A stretch of 64,000 nt of DNA from Saussurea involucrata (Eukaryota > Streptophyta > Magnoliopsida > Asterales > Asteraceae). The translations under genes and the position numbers were made by a program. The notes under the pieces are model-generated. The model had not been told where the DNA came from. It made no database searches and saw nothing but the letters and a program-made list of their open reading frames with translations. The stretch's first letter is position 1; each line of letters opens with the position of its first letter. Location of the stretch: assembly GCA_033807775.1 (NCBI GenBank), contig CM066317.1, positions 39,187,870 to 39,251,869 of the forward strand, given 5' to 3'. This document shows, one piece after another, positions 32,991-43,199 of this stretch.

Positions 32991-35045
32991 ATGTCGGCAC
33001 GCCCTACTCGAGGTAAAGGGGGTAGAAGTAGAGTGGGGAGTACCAACTCCGCAGGGCGTGGTGACATGTCGATAGACGATTCTGACGGACTAGACCAGGT
33101 TGCGGATGACGCGGTTGCGACGCCGTCACATGGATCTCATTCGAGGGTTAGAGGCATCAGTATTTCATCCGAGACGCCTCGGTCTCAGGGTACGAGACCG
33201 CTGATCGAGTTGACTACAGCCGGCGTGTAAGTAGATTTGGTATATGTTTAATCCTAGTACATAATAAACCGGTTCTAATGTTTTTGGTATTGTATATTTT
33301 GCAATTGTGAAGGTTTAAGAAAATGGAGGTTCGTCGGGGGGTCTTGAAAATCTTTCGGACCACGTTCGCCGGTCCATGGGCTCACTATAAGGATGTCCTT
33401 GATTCACACTTCACGATGATGTTGGATCGTGTCCGGGTTTGTATTTTAGTCCATTAAACTACTTGTTTTAATTTATTTTACTTAATCGAAACAATGTGTA
33501 TGCAGTTGCTTTATAGTTGGCCGCCTCATATGGACGCCGACATTCTACTTGCCATACGGCGTGCCATGAGGAGCCGGTATTCAGATACGATGTGTGATGC
33601 CCGTCAGTATGCCGCCGATCAACTACTAGCTATCGAGGGTATAGAGTTCGATAATTATGACTATCGGATACTTATCCCATACCCCCCTGAGTGGATAATG
33701 AACGAGTATTAGGTCTAAATGATTGACCGGGTAAGCGTTGTTGAATATTAGCGTTGTTGAATATTTTAATCTGGTTGTACAATTTGATTTATGTCTACTT
33801 TTTAACAGGCATGGAACAAGGACGAGTTCAGGCGTTCATCTAAGGCTAATACGTCCAATCGTAGTACCAAATATCGAGGGAAGACATCGAGTCACTGTGG
33901 CGGATCCATTACTACTGCTATGCATCGGGACCGCATGGTAATTTATTATCCACTACACTAAATGTATATAGTTGATGAATATAAACCTATATATGTATAT
34001 ATACATGACTTTGTTATCTACTGACATTTGAAGTTGTCTATTGTAGAGAGAGGCTTGGGGCCGTGAGCCTACTGGTGGGGAGGTCTATGAGAGGTTGCAC
34101 TGCACTAACCGGAAACTTATACCGGGTGCGACCGGTCCGTCCACGGATCCTCCGATCTACTCATACCCAAAAGCAGCTGACGTTGCGGTAAGTTCCATTA
34201 TAGTGGTAGATTGTTTTTCTATATATGTATACGTGTATATAAGTGGCATATGTATCGGCAATTGCCTATAAGAGTATGTGTATGCGTACATGTCTATATA
34301 CGTATGAATGTTTGTATGTCTGTACATGTATTGCTTATGTATATATATTTGTTTTTGTTTTACAAGATAGATAGAAGAGATAGCAAACTTTGTTATAGAG
34401 TTGTGTAATTTGATTCATTTAGTTTGGGCTGCCATTGTTGGGTGGACGATAGGATTGTTTTGATACTACACATATAATGGATATGTTCAAATTACAGTCG
34501 AAATGCTGCCGAATTTTCTATATATGTTAACACATTGTTTTTGTAAAACCATAGGATACCTACGGACATATTAGAGCGGAGGAGTACCCCGATTTACCTC
34601 CCGGCGCCGTTCCACCCAATGACTCAGACTTGTGGAAGCGTAGTGTCGGGGGACGACGTAAGGGCTGCTATTTTGGATTCGGAACTCAGGATCCCGAATA
34701 TGCTATGTCCGGAAATTCAGTTGCCGCTACGAGTGGGAGCTCTCATCACGACGAGGAGGTATGTATGCTTGTCAAATGTGTAATAGTTATACGTTTGTCA
34801 AATGTCGTCTAACATTTGTTTTATGTTTATCAAATGTTGAATTTTAGTGGGATGCACTTAGAGAGGAGGTACGACAAGAAAAAGAAGCGAGACTCAAAAT
34901 GGAGGAGGAAGCGAAACAAGACCGAGAAGCAAAGAAAGCATTGGAGGAGAAAGTGAAAAGGTTTGAAGCCTTTATGATGCAGTTTGGAAGTTCCCCCGCT
35001 CCCCCCCTCAGTTTAGTTTGTTTTGTATTTGGGATAAAATTGTAA
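32991..35045 (+). pseudogene. CACTA TNPA-like gene (Transposase_24), two stops
   Basis: Seven exons with plausible GT-AG borders: 32991-33226, 33313-33436, 33506-33730, 33809-33937, 34047-34187, 34555-34758, 34848-35045. Basic Gly/Ser-rich N-terminus, then the Ptta/En/Spm block (TSSHCGGSITTAMHRDRM, GREPTGGEVYERLH), a GCYFGFGTQ motif and a C-terminal Glu/Lys coiled coil. The family protein binds the subterminal repeats. Exon 3 ends with TAG (33710-33712) and TAA (33716-33718) in the frame that leads to a perfect donor, so the copy is probably dead. An alternative upstream donor is possible but breaks the conserved order. Confidence 0.8.
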
Positions 35046-35177
35046 TTTGTTTACGGATATGATATTTATTAAATACAATAGTATTTTGTAATAGTTTTTG
35101 CCCAGGAATTAAATACAGGTTTTTTGTACAGTTTATTCTGTATTTTTAATTTTATTTTTTTTAATTAAAATAAACAT

Positions 35178-35500
35178 TACCGACGGATTACCGACGGATT
35201 TGTCGTCGGTAATTTTTACATAATATAATTTAATATTTTAATTTATTTAGATTTAATTTAATTTAAATAAATTTACCGACGGCCAAATCCGTCGGTAAAG
35301 AGGACCGTCGGTAATCCGTCGGTAAAGGATAGCCGTCGGTAATCCGTCGGTATATGCCGGCGTCGGTGATCCGTCGGTAATCCTGGCCGTCGGTAATCCG
35401 TCGGTAAATTCCGTCGGTAATCCGTCGGTAAATCAATTACCGACCAGGTTATTTCCGACGACGATTACCGACGGATTACCGACGGATTTGGCCGTCGGAA
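35178..35500 (+). repeat. right subterminal repeat array of the CACTA
   Basis: About 18 copies of CCGTCGGTAA and its complement, denser and less AT-spaced than the left array. Confidence 0.9.
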
Positions 35501-35721
35501 ATTTGAATTTTTTTGTAGTGAAAAAATCCTCTATTTTCTAGTTAAACCATCACTTATGATGTTTAACAAATTTTCCTCTTAACCATATAATTCTTGCAAT
35601 TTTAGTTTGGACTTTGTGTGCGACCGAATAGGATAATGCCAATAATTAATTATTTTGTGTCAATGGGCATATCTCCAACAGGTTCTAAATTTCCAAACCG
35701 ACTTTCATGCTTCTGATTTGT

Positions 35722-36329
35722 ATTTTTGAGTATTCTGTCGACCATCGTTGACGTCAAGATCCTTATCGACCCGAATCCAACCATCATTTCCTCCGCTTGC
35801 TACTTCAACAAAACGACCTTTCGTCCCTCTTTGCATTCATATGTTGACCACCAGCCCGGGTCTTGGTTCCTGTCTGCTCTTTTCCTCCCCGCACTTGTTG
35901 TCCTGCATCCCGAGAGTTGAACGTAGCATGTTCCTTTCCCCTCCCAGCAACATCGCCCCGAACCCGATCTTTAGCTATGAATACTCGCATATTTTGAGTG
36001 CCTATGCATATTGAACTGAGAACTCGTTCCATTTTCTGCACATCTGAAACATTTATATGCCTTACAAACCTAAAACAAGCACCACTTCTCAATCTCTTTT
36101 TAGCCATGTAAATATCAACGATACGACCATACAGCTTGAAAACCCTCCACAATTGAGCAGCTCCCCAAACCTCTAGAAAGTTGAAAAACAAGAACGATGA
36201 AATCTGCTTTCGACTAACGCTATTGAAATCATTTTGAGAACCTATCGATCTATGCCATTTCTCCCTAGATCTCTGATCCGAGCTCAGATCGGCACCTCTC
36301 TCCTCCCATCTCTCTCAACTTATTATTAC
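35722..36329 (-). pseudogene. LINE ORF1 N-terminal RRM-like domain
   Basis: Minus-strand open stretch that starts near the outer 5' end of the LINE and includes an RRM-like fold: FLFFNFLEVWG, then LYGRIVDIYMAKKR and ACFRFVRHINV, which read as the RNP-2 and RNP-1 positions. A basic Gly/Arg/Lys-rich linker follows. Plant L1 ORF1 proteins of the RRM class have this arrangement and bind LINE RNA. The frame ends at a stop near 35705, next to the possible solo LTR and the CACTA. ORF1 resumes at 26045. Confidence 0.75.
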
Positions 36330-36351
36330 TTGCATACAATGCGTTTTATTT
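36330..36351. repeat. right target-site duplication of the LINE
   Basis: 22 bp beginning TTGCATACAATG and ending CGTTTTATTT, matching 7275-7297 except for one extra A in the left copy. Confidence 0.85.
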
Positions 36352-36700
36352 AATGGACTAAGATTTTACTCGGATAGTTAAATAAAAGTGTTGACTATTA
36401 TCGATAAATGTATACCGGACAGACAATAGATAAATGACTCCTTAGAGTCATTTTACCAATTGTTCACATGGTTTGTGTAAATTCCATTGAGTTTTGAAAT
36501 TATATCAGACCGGCCCTGGCTTTTCATTGTTTCAATTTGCTGACAAGGTTTGTCCCTACCCTTAATAGACGTGTTAAGTCAACCCGTTAAGTCGTAGGGC
36601 ATTTTTTTCATTTTACCTTTTCTTTTATAGTTTTTTGTAGAAGGTTGTAGACCATCCACACACCTGCAAGACCTTACTCCTTTCACAAGTGTCACATCAG
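36352..36700. other. intergenic DNA, no feature
   Basis: AT-rich; nothing coding seen. Bases 36633-36733 repeat the word CACACNTGCAAGACC twice. Confidence 0.35.
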
Positions 36701-36726
36701 CTTTGCAATAACACCTTCTACACACA

Positions 36727-37417
36727 TGCAAGACCAAACTCCTTGTGAAAACTGTTTTCACTCACCAGTTCCTAACTGGTTTTTTACATGGTGGAGATGT
36801 TTTGGAACTACTAGTGAAATTCTCCCTGAGGATTTAAAACTTTGCTTAAAGCAATGGGTAGATTATTCTCCAAAAGTTCATGACTGTAAATCCCAATATA
36901 TTATTGAAGGGCAAAATATACTTGCTGGTTTTTTATAGAGTTTGGTATTCCTTGGATCTGGAAATGGAAGCCAATCTTTGGCTAGACGAAGATTATGGCT
37001 CCTTGTCTAAAAAGACAAAGCCTCACAAAATACTGGGATAAATTATCCAGAGAAGATCCAACAACAAAGAAGTCTTATGGCGAAGAAATGGTGTCAAAAA
37101 TCCTAAAGAAAATTGATCTTTATAAAGACCAATTCGAACAGAAACAGGAAGACACTTCAGAGCTTAGCCCTTACCAAAAGCTCAATCAGAAATATGCTGA
37201 GACCCATACGAAGGCAGAGATAATTGATCTCTTTATTGCAAATATGAAGAAAGACTTATACAAAAATATAAGTTGTTCAGACTCCAAATCAGATGTTTCT
37301 ATGACATCTGATCAACAAACTCAGGACGCTCAGGACCCTGATGACGACCAGATTGGTTTTTCTATAGACGATGCTCTAGAAAACCTTAGAGACTCTTTGA
37401 AAGATAGTACAAAATAA
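36727..37417 (+). pseudogene. probable endogenous caulimovirid (pararetrovirus) protein fragment
   Basis: The plus-strand frames 36727-36939 and 36995-37417, and the stretch between, read as one protein broken by a TAG near 36938, a frame change, and a further TAG near 36980. Recognisable blocks are a Cys/Trp-rich start (CENCFHSPVPNWFFTWW), an IPWIWKW motif, a CLKR...YWDKL block, then an acidic C-terminus ending in a TAA. I remember this order from endogenous Caulimoviridae sequences annotated in plant genomes, where it lies near the movement and coat protein region. That is recall, not a search. No RT or protease is in this window. It is decayed and not expressed as an intact protein. Confidence 0.5.
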
Positions 37418-37429
37418 TTGAAGTTGGAG

Positions 37430-37745
37430 AGACGTCTCATTCTCACTTTCAAAAGGTGGTCGACAAAATTATTTGTCATTATATGATCGACATGTTATTA
37501 CCTGTTCATAAACAAGTGTTGTGGGAATCTTCCATGTTCATCTTTTGTCTTTTTCTTTTTATTTCCCTTTAAAAGGGAGCCTTCTCTTCTTGTTTTAGCA
37601 GATCGTTCTTAGATAAGTTTTTAGTTTCTCTCTCATTTTCCTTTCTGTTTGTAAAAATCCTTTGGAAGTAATAAAAGTTGTGGTAATCTTGGAGAAGAGC
37701 TTCTGTCAGTCTTAGTTGGTATCTTCATTTGAACTAAGACCAATA
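37430..37745 (+). promoter_or_regulatory. possible pararetroviral intergenic region
   Basis: Directly follows the viral-like protein fragment. It has a TATA-like CCCTTTAAAAGGGAG at about 37565-37580, a CT-rich leader, and AATAAAAG at about 37669 about 100 bp downstream. Caulimovirids have this close promoter and poly(A) signal spacing. TTGGTATC near 37718 could be the start of a primer-binding site. The call depends on the neighbour being viral. Confidence 0.35.
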
Positions 37746-38633
37746 TGTAAATAATATAGATAATTATAATATAACTAATAAATTAATTATAAAATATAGA
37801 TAAATAAATTGTGTACGTTTATCTATTAGTATTTGTATTTTCGTAATTTTTATATTAATGTACTTTTAATTTAGCAGTTTAAATAAAAAACATTGCATAA
37901 AAGTATCATTTTTTTAAAATAAAGCGTGGGTAAGAAATTTTAATATAAATATTAAAAAAAAATGTTCAAATAAACTAATAAATGAATTAAATTTAATAAA
38001 CATATTAATAATAACTAATATTTAAACAAACAAACACACTAATTAAATTAAAAAATGATTTGTTTACTATATTAAATTTGTTGCAAGGTCTTGCTAATTG
38101 TGCAAGATGGTGGAAGTCTTGCAAGGTCTTGCAAGACACATGACATGCCATGTCATCTTGCAAGAGCTCCTGCAAGAGACGTGTGGATGCTCTAAAACCT
38201 ATGTACAAAGCTTTTAAAAAATAAATAAAATACAAAACAAAATTCAACCCGTGTAAATAAAACTTGTATTTAGGTATTTGAGGACATGAACGAACCATGA
38301 AAGTGAATTGAAACGATGGAGGATCTGGTGTAATTTGGAAACTGCTAGTAAAGTTTTTGCAAGCCACGTACACAAATTGGTGTAATTTACTCTATAATTT
38401 ATAATCATATTGCAAATAAATATATTGCAGATTAATTAAAAATTATACATAAAAGTTGACACATATGTTTCTAAAACATAAAATCTATACAACTACACCA
38501 CATGTAGACTGATAATTGAAATTTGTACAAACTAAAAGAACTAAATTTTATAAACATGCATGTATACTTTTTCTTTATATTTGCCAACCAAAAAAATGGA
38601 GAATTTATAATAATAACCTAGAGGGATGGTCAA
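37746..38633. other. AT-rich intergenic DNA with a CTTGCAAG-rich inverted repeat
   Basis: No gene. At 38075-38200 the words GTCTTGC, CTTGCAAG and GACATGCCATGTC form several small palindromes, ending GTGGATGCTCT. This resembles a MITE end, but I see no partner. Confidence 0.35.
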
Positions 38634-38735
38634 ACGAGAACGGTACCTTAGTTAAAAGAACATGAGAATGGCCGAAACACGTACAAAATCATGCATGCAC
38701 GTTCTTTTAAATAGGTTGTGTTCTCGTTTGAACCT
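38634..38735. mobile_element. short inverted-repeat MITE, TCAAACGAGAA family
   Basis: Ends GGTCAAACGAGAACGG and GTTCTCGTTTGAACC. About 100 bp, and a (TG)(TA)n tract follows at 38750-38785. It lies just past the ABCA stop codon and may be inside the 3' UTR. Confidence 0.6.
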
Positions 38736-38787
38736 AATTCTTATAACCTGTGTGTGTGTATGTGTGTATATATATATATATATATGA

Positions 38788-41577
38788 TCATGAGAGAACA
38801 TCCAAAGGTTGAGCCTCTCGAGCAACTTTGATGAAAACGTCCTCGAGAGTGGTATCCGCAAGCCCCCATGCCTGAACATTGAACCTGCTTTTAGCCTTCT
38901 CAACTGCTCCAAAAACATCTGCTATTCTGATGCCTTCTTTTGGCAATTCAAACTTCTGTGTCCCAGATATTTGGTATATCTTATTAGCCTTCGGTGACAG
39001 ACCCTTTACCAGATTTTCAACATCCGCCTCGTTGTTTGATGACGTTGTCATTGTGAACACATATGAACCTCCGTATCTACCCTTCAACTGCATATCCTCA
39101 TTCAAAACACAATAGTAAGATACAATAATCATAATATATATATATATAATAAAGAAACCGTATGGAAATACGCTACTAATCTTGGTTTAGCGGTACCTCT
39201 TTAGGATTCCCAACACACTGCAAGCTGCCATCTACAAAAATTCCCAACCGATCACAAAGATGCTCTGCTTCCTCCATAGAATGTGCTGAAACATTGTATT
39301 CGCCATATCGAATATATTAATTTGCAGAAGGGAACAATGCTTGAATGATCAAGAAAACAAGTTTAAAAATTTGTGACAAAAAAACCCAAGAAAAGTGACA
39401 TTTTAGTCTAAAGTTTATTATTTGCAAGCACCCAAATGATGTTTCAGGATTAGAGCATCTCCAACAACTTCTCCAAAATGGAGAAAATTATAACTTTGCT
39501 CCAACAGCTTCCCCAAAACTATCACCAAAATGGAGAAAGTAAGAGAGAGAAAGAGTTTTTTCTCCAAATATGGAGATAACCCCAATAATGATTACTAAAT
39601 GAAAGCACCAATAGAAAACTTTGAAACTAAATATTTACAGAGAGAAATAATAATTTAATAGATGAATGAAATATTTTATTATTATAATCAATGTTGGGTT
39701 CTCCAAAATGGAGAATCTGTTGGAGATGAATGTAATTTTTTTTTAGATTTTGACTTTTAATTCTCCATTTTGGAGAAATTTTCGGGAAGTTGTTGGAGAT
39801 GCTCTTAGGCTATTTTTGGCAAACTGGCTTATAAGCTAGTTGTTGGCTAATATGCCAGTTGTTAGCTGACATAATTAGTCATGTTTGGTAGAAACTAGAT
39901 GACAAAGTAAAACGATTGGAAAAATACAAGGGGAATGAATGAAAAAAAAGCCTTTAGGAGCTTATTGAGACTTTACTTGAAATAGCTTTTCAATAAGCTG
40001 GCTTAGGGCTAATCAAACAGGAAGTTTTCAATAAGCTAGCTTATGATTGGTAGACATGACCTTAGGTAACTGTTACTGTTGATAGTTTTCAATTTCTTGC
40101 TTTTCTTCTTGGCTTATTAAAAGGAAAGGGTATTTGAGGATTACTGGTGAGAATAATTGCACGATTTTGTTTAGCCCGCTTCACCACGTTCCATAGATTG
40201 TTTCTTGAAGCTGGGTCCAGCCCGGTACTGGGCTCATCCATGTACACAACCTAGAAATGTAGTTGGCCGTTAATATTAGCAAGGCATGAAAACGGGACCG
40301 ATAGTCAAAAAAGTCAATGGATACCTTGGGATCTCCGATCAATGAAATGGCAACACTAAGCCTTCTCTTCATGCCTCCACTGTACTTCCCGGATTGCTTG
40401 TCAGCAACCCCACCGTTGAACAGATTGACACTTCGAAGAGATTCTTCAACTGCCTGAGACAACAGCATTTAGAAGTAAATAAGTTTAAGAAAGAAAAAAA
40501 ATAATAATAATTAAAGATCGTGGTTTAAACGGTTCTATCTCCACACACTACACACTACAACAAAATCGGCTTTATAGGACATCAAATATGTCTTAGAGTC
40601 CTAATATACCGCTTTTAATAGGACCAAATATTGTGCGTCCTATGTAAAGGTGTGATAATAAGTTTTTTAGGACAATTTTAATATAAAGCGTCCTATTGGT
40701 CTTTTTATGACATTATTTTGAAAAAGTGTCTTATAAAAACAAATGTCTTGTAAAAAGATGTGTTCACAGGACACTTCTCAAAAGTGTCCTATAAAAAGCT
40801 AAAAGAAAAAGTGTCCAAAAAGAACTTATGTCCAAATACGTCCTAACATCCTATTTTTAACATCTTTATATATGACATACAATTGTTTGGTCCAATAAAC
40901 TTGAGTATTATAAAGCAGTTAAAACATTTAAACATCTTTGGCGCCCTATAAAGCCATGGTTCTAAATAACTTGTTATGTCGCGTTATGACGTCAAGGCTT
41001 GGCTCCACGCCATGTTAGTCCGTGTGGCTCCACTCTAAGACTTGACTTGCATTGTAACGTGTTATGATGCATTATGGCACGTTATGACGTGTTATTTTGT
41101 AAGGTGTGGGGTTTTTCTTATATATATAACTTGAGGGATAAATGATAATCAATTAACTTAAAAAGGAAACTTAAAAACTAAAACCCTAAATAGGTAAATA
41201 CTTACTACCATTCCCCTACACGAAGAGTCGAATACGAATTCTTTGAAAATTGAAGAAAGTAGTGAGTAGAAATTCAAGAGATTTAATTCCGAGTTTGCAC
41301 TCTTGATATCATTCTTTGTAAAGCTCCATATATTTGGTATCAATGGTTCTTTCTTTTTTAGTTTCGTTACCTTATATGAAATTACTTTCTTCTACATTAT
41401 TATTCAAAACACTAACAGTGTGTGTATATATGGATATATATATATATATATATATCTGCAAGAAAATGTCTGAAAGTGAATGCCAACTTACTTGCGTCAA
41501 GGCGGTGCCTTTGAGGTTTTTAAGCCTTCCATAAAAAAGAAGATGCTCCCTACCTGTTAGGGTTTCCCAGAGCAGGC

Positions 41578-41609
<32 letters not shown>

Positions 41610-43156
41610 AGAAATGTTAGTAATAAGGAATCAAAGTAACTTTTTTAACCAACATAATTAGTAGAACTAACAACTTCTGATGTAGCTTTCTAAAGGGATT
41701 TTGGTACTTACTCATGCTGAGGACATACACCCATGTTGGCATATATCCCATCCATGTTGGTTCTTATATCCAGACCCCGAACATATGCTGTCCCAGAGCT
41801 TGGCTTGATCAGCCCAATCATCTGTCAACACCGCCACACTTTTAAAATAGACAAATTGTGAATTAAGAATAAATGATGCTTTACACTGACCATATTAATA
41901 AAGGAGGTTTTGCCAGCACCATTGGGACCAAGCATACCAAAGCACTCCCCTTGAGATAACGCAAGTGACAAGCCTCTAACTGCAAATTTCTCAGGGTTTC
42001 CATCCCTTCCGGGATACACCTTTTTGAGGTTATCGCACACAATTGCATGGTTCGGGTCTTGTTCAATTAGCAACTGCTCTACCCTCTCTCTCTGATAAAA
42101 GGTGGAAGGGTAGAATTGACATTTAACAACGGTTAGTGAAAAAATAATCAAAGAGATGGTATATATGTTGAACAATAGCTAGTAAGGATTTAGTGCTTGC
42201 CTCTTGGCTGACATCAGGTTTCTCCAACTGGACATATACTTTTGAACCCTGCCTTTGTAAACTGGGTTTTCTGAATGATGATGAAGAAGGCTTTGTTTTG
42301 AACTTCTCCAAGAAGAAAAGTGGACCTTTGCGGGCCCCACTTCCAGACGTTACAACCTGGTCAATATAGTATGCAACGAATAAAACCACCAACCATTCCA
42401 CTACCATGATTACCAAGACACGAGTCATCTCGTTATTGCTGTCACTTAGATTTTCCCAACGCATTCCACTAGTCCCCATATAGTTTCCACTAAAAGCGTA
42501 CTGTGAAAACTCGTATAATCCAGCGTATAGAGAAAACCCTGGATATAACTCCATCACCACAATCCAAAATCCTACAAAGATAGTATGATCAATCTCATGG
42601 CAATCAGAGTGGGAAGGAAAGTAAAAATATCATATATATATAGGATCAGGTTCAAGGAAAAACGGCAAAAAAATGAAAAACTAAGGAACATCCCGGTAAC
42701 CATTCATTTGGACGGTATGCACTTGTGCATACAAGTAATTTGTAACATGCACACGTGCATATGCACATGTGCATAAAAAACATAAAACAACTTAATTTAC
42801 TTGTATGCACAAGTGCATACCGTCCAAATGAACGGATACTAAGGTGTTCCTTAGTTTTCCATTTTTTTTAAGTTTTCCCTTGACATCCCTCTACATATGT
42901 ATATATATAGGGGTGGAGTCAAACGAGAACGCTAACTATTTAAGAAAACACGAGAATGGTCGTTAAGGTACAAAATTATACATGATTCGCGTACAAAATC
43001 ATATATAATTCACGCGACTTTGCCTCGTGACTTAAGTCGCGGCCAAAGTCGCCCACGTCCAATTTTTTGCCGTTCATGTAAAATCACATGTGATTTTGTA
43101 CATGATTTGTTGTTCTCATGTTTTCTTAAATAATTAGCGTTCTCGTTTGAACCTTC

Positions 43157-43199
<43 letters not shown>

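Larger units (their letters stand above)
26418..35520 (+). mobile_element. CACTA (En/Spm) transposon, 9.1 kb, non-autonomous
   Basis: Starts CACTACTAGAAAAA and ends TTTTTTTGTAGTG. After the first five bases the two ends share TTCAAATTTCCGACG-type sequence. AAA stands on both sides as the 3-bp duplication, ambiguous because the target is an A run. Subterminal arrays of TACCGACGG fill both ends. Inside are remnants of a TNPD-like gene (31514-32806) and a TNPA-like gene (32991-35045). The TNPD catalytic part is missing, so movement would need help in trans. Confidence 0.92.
26046..35681 (-). repeat. possible solo Copia LTR, split by the CACTA element
   Basis: On the minus strand the sequence at 35681 starts TGTTGGAGATATGCCC, a common Copia LTR beginning, inside LINE ORF1. 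The other end would lie near 26046-26060, where ORF1 resumes. Without the CACTA the block is about 520 bp. I could not find a clean target duplication, so the call is tentative. Confidence 0.35.
7298..36329 (-). mobile_element. L1-type LINE, split by nested insertions
   Basis: Minus-strand non-LTR retrotransposon. From the 5' end (right) it shows ORF1 with an RRM-like domain, the second half of ORF1 (DUF4283-like), ORF2 endonuclease, part of RT, and a zinc-binding RT C-terminal domain. It closes in an A-rich tail at about 7298-7315. A 22-23 bp duplication at both outer borders proves that these scattered fragments are one insertion. Subtracting the Copia and CACTA insertions leaves about 6.6 kb, or about 5.6 kb after smaller elements, close to a normal plant L1. 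It is full of stops and lacks the RT catalytic motif, so it is dead. Confidence 0.85.

Noticed and set aside
35805..36191. RRM-like protein as a host RNA-binding gene
   Set aside because: It lies just inside the LINE target duplication and has the linker typical of LINE ORF1.
40930..41110. GTTATGACG/CGTTATG-rich stretch in an ABCA intron as a separate element
   Set aside because: Some internal repetition, but no ends or duplication could be defined.
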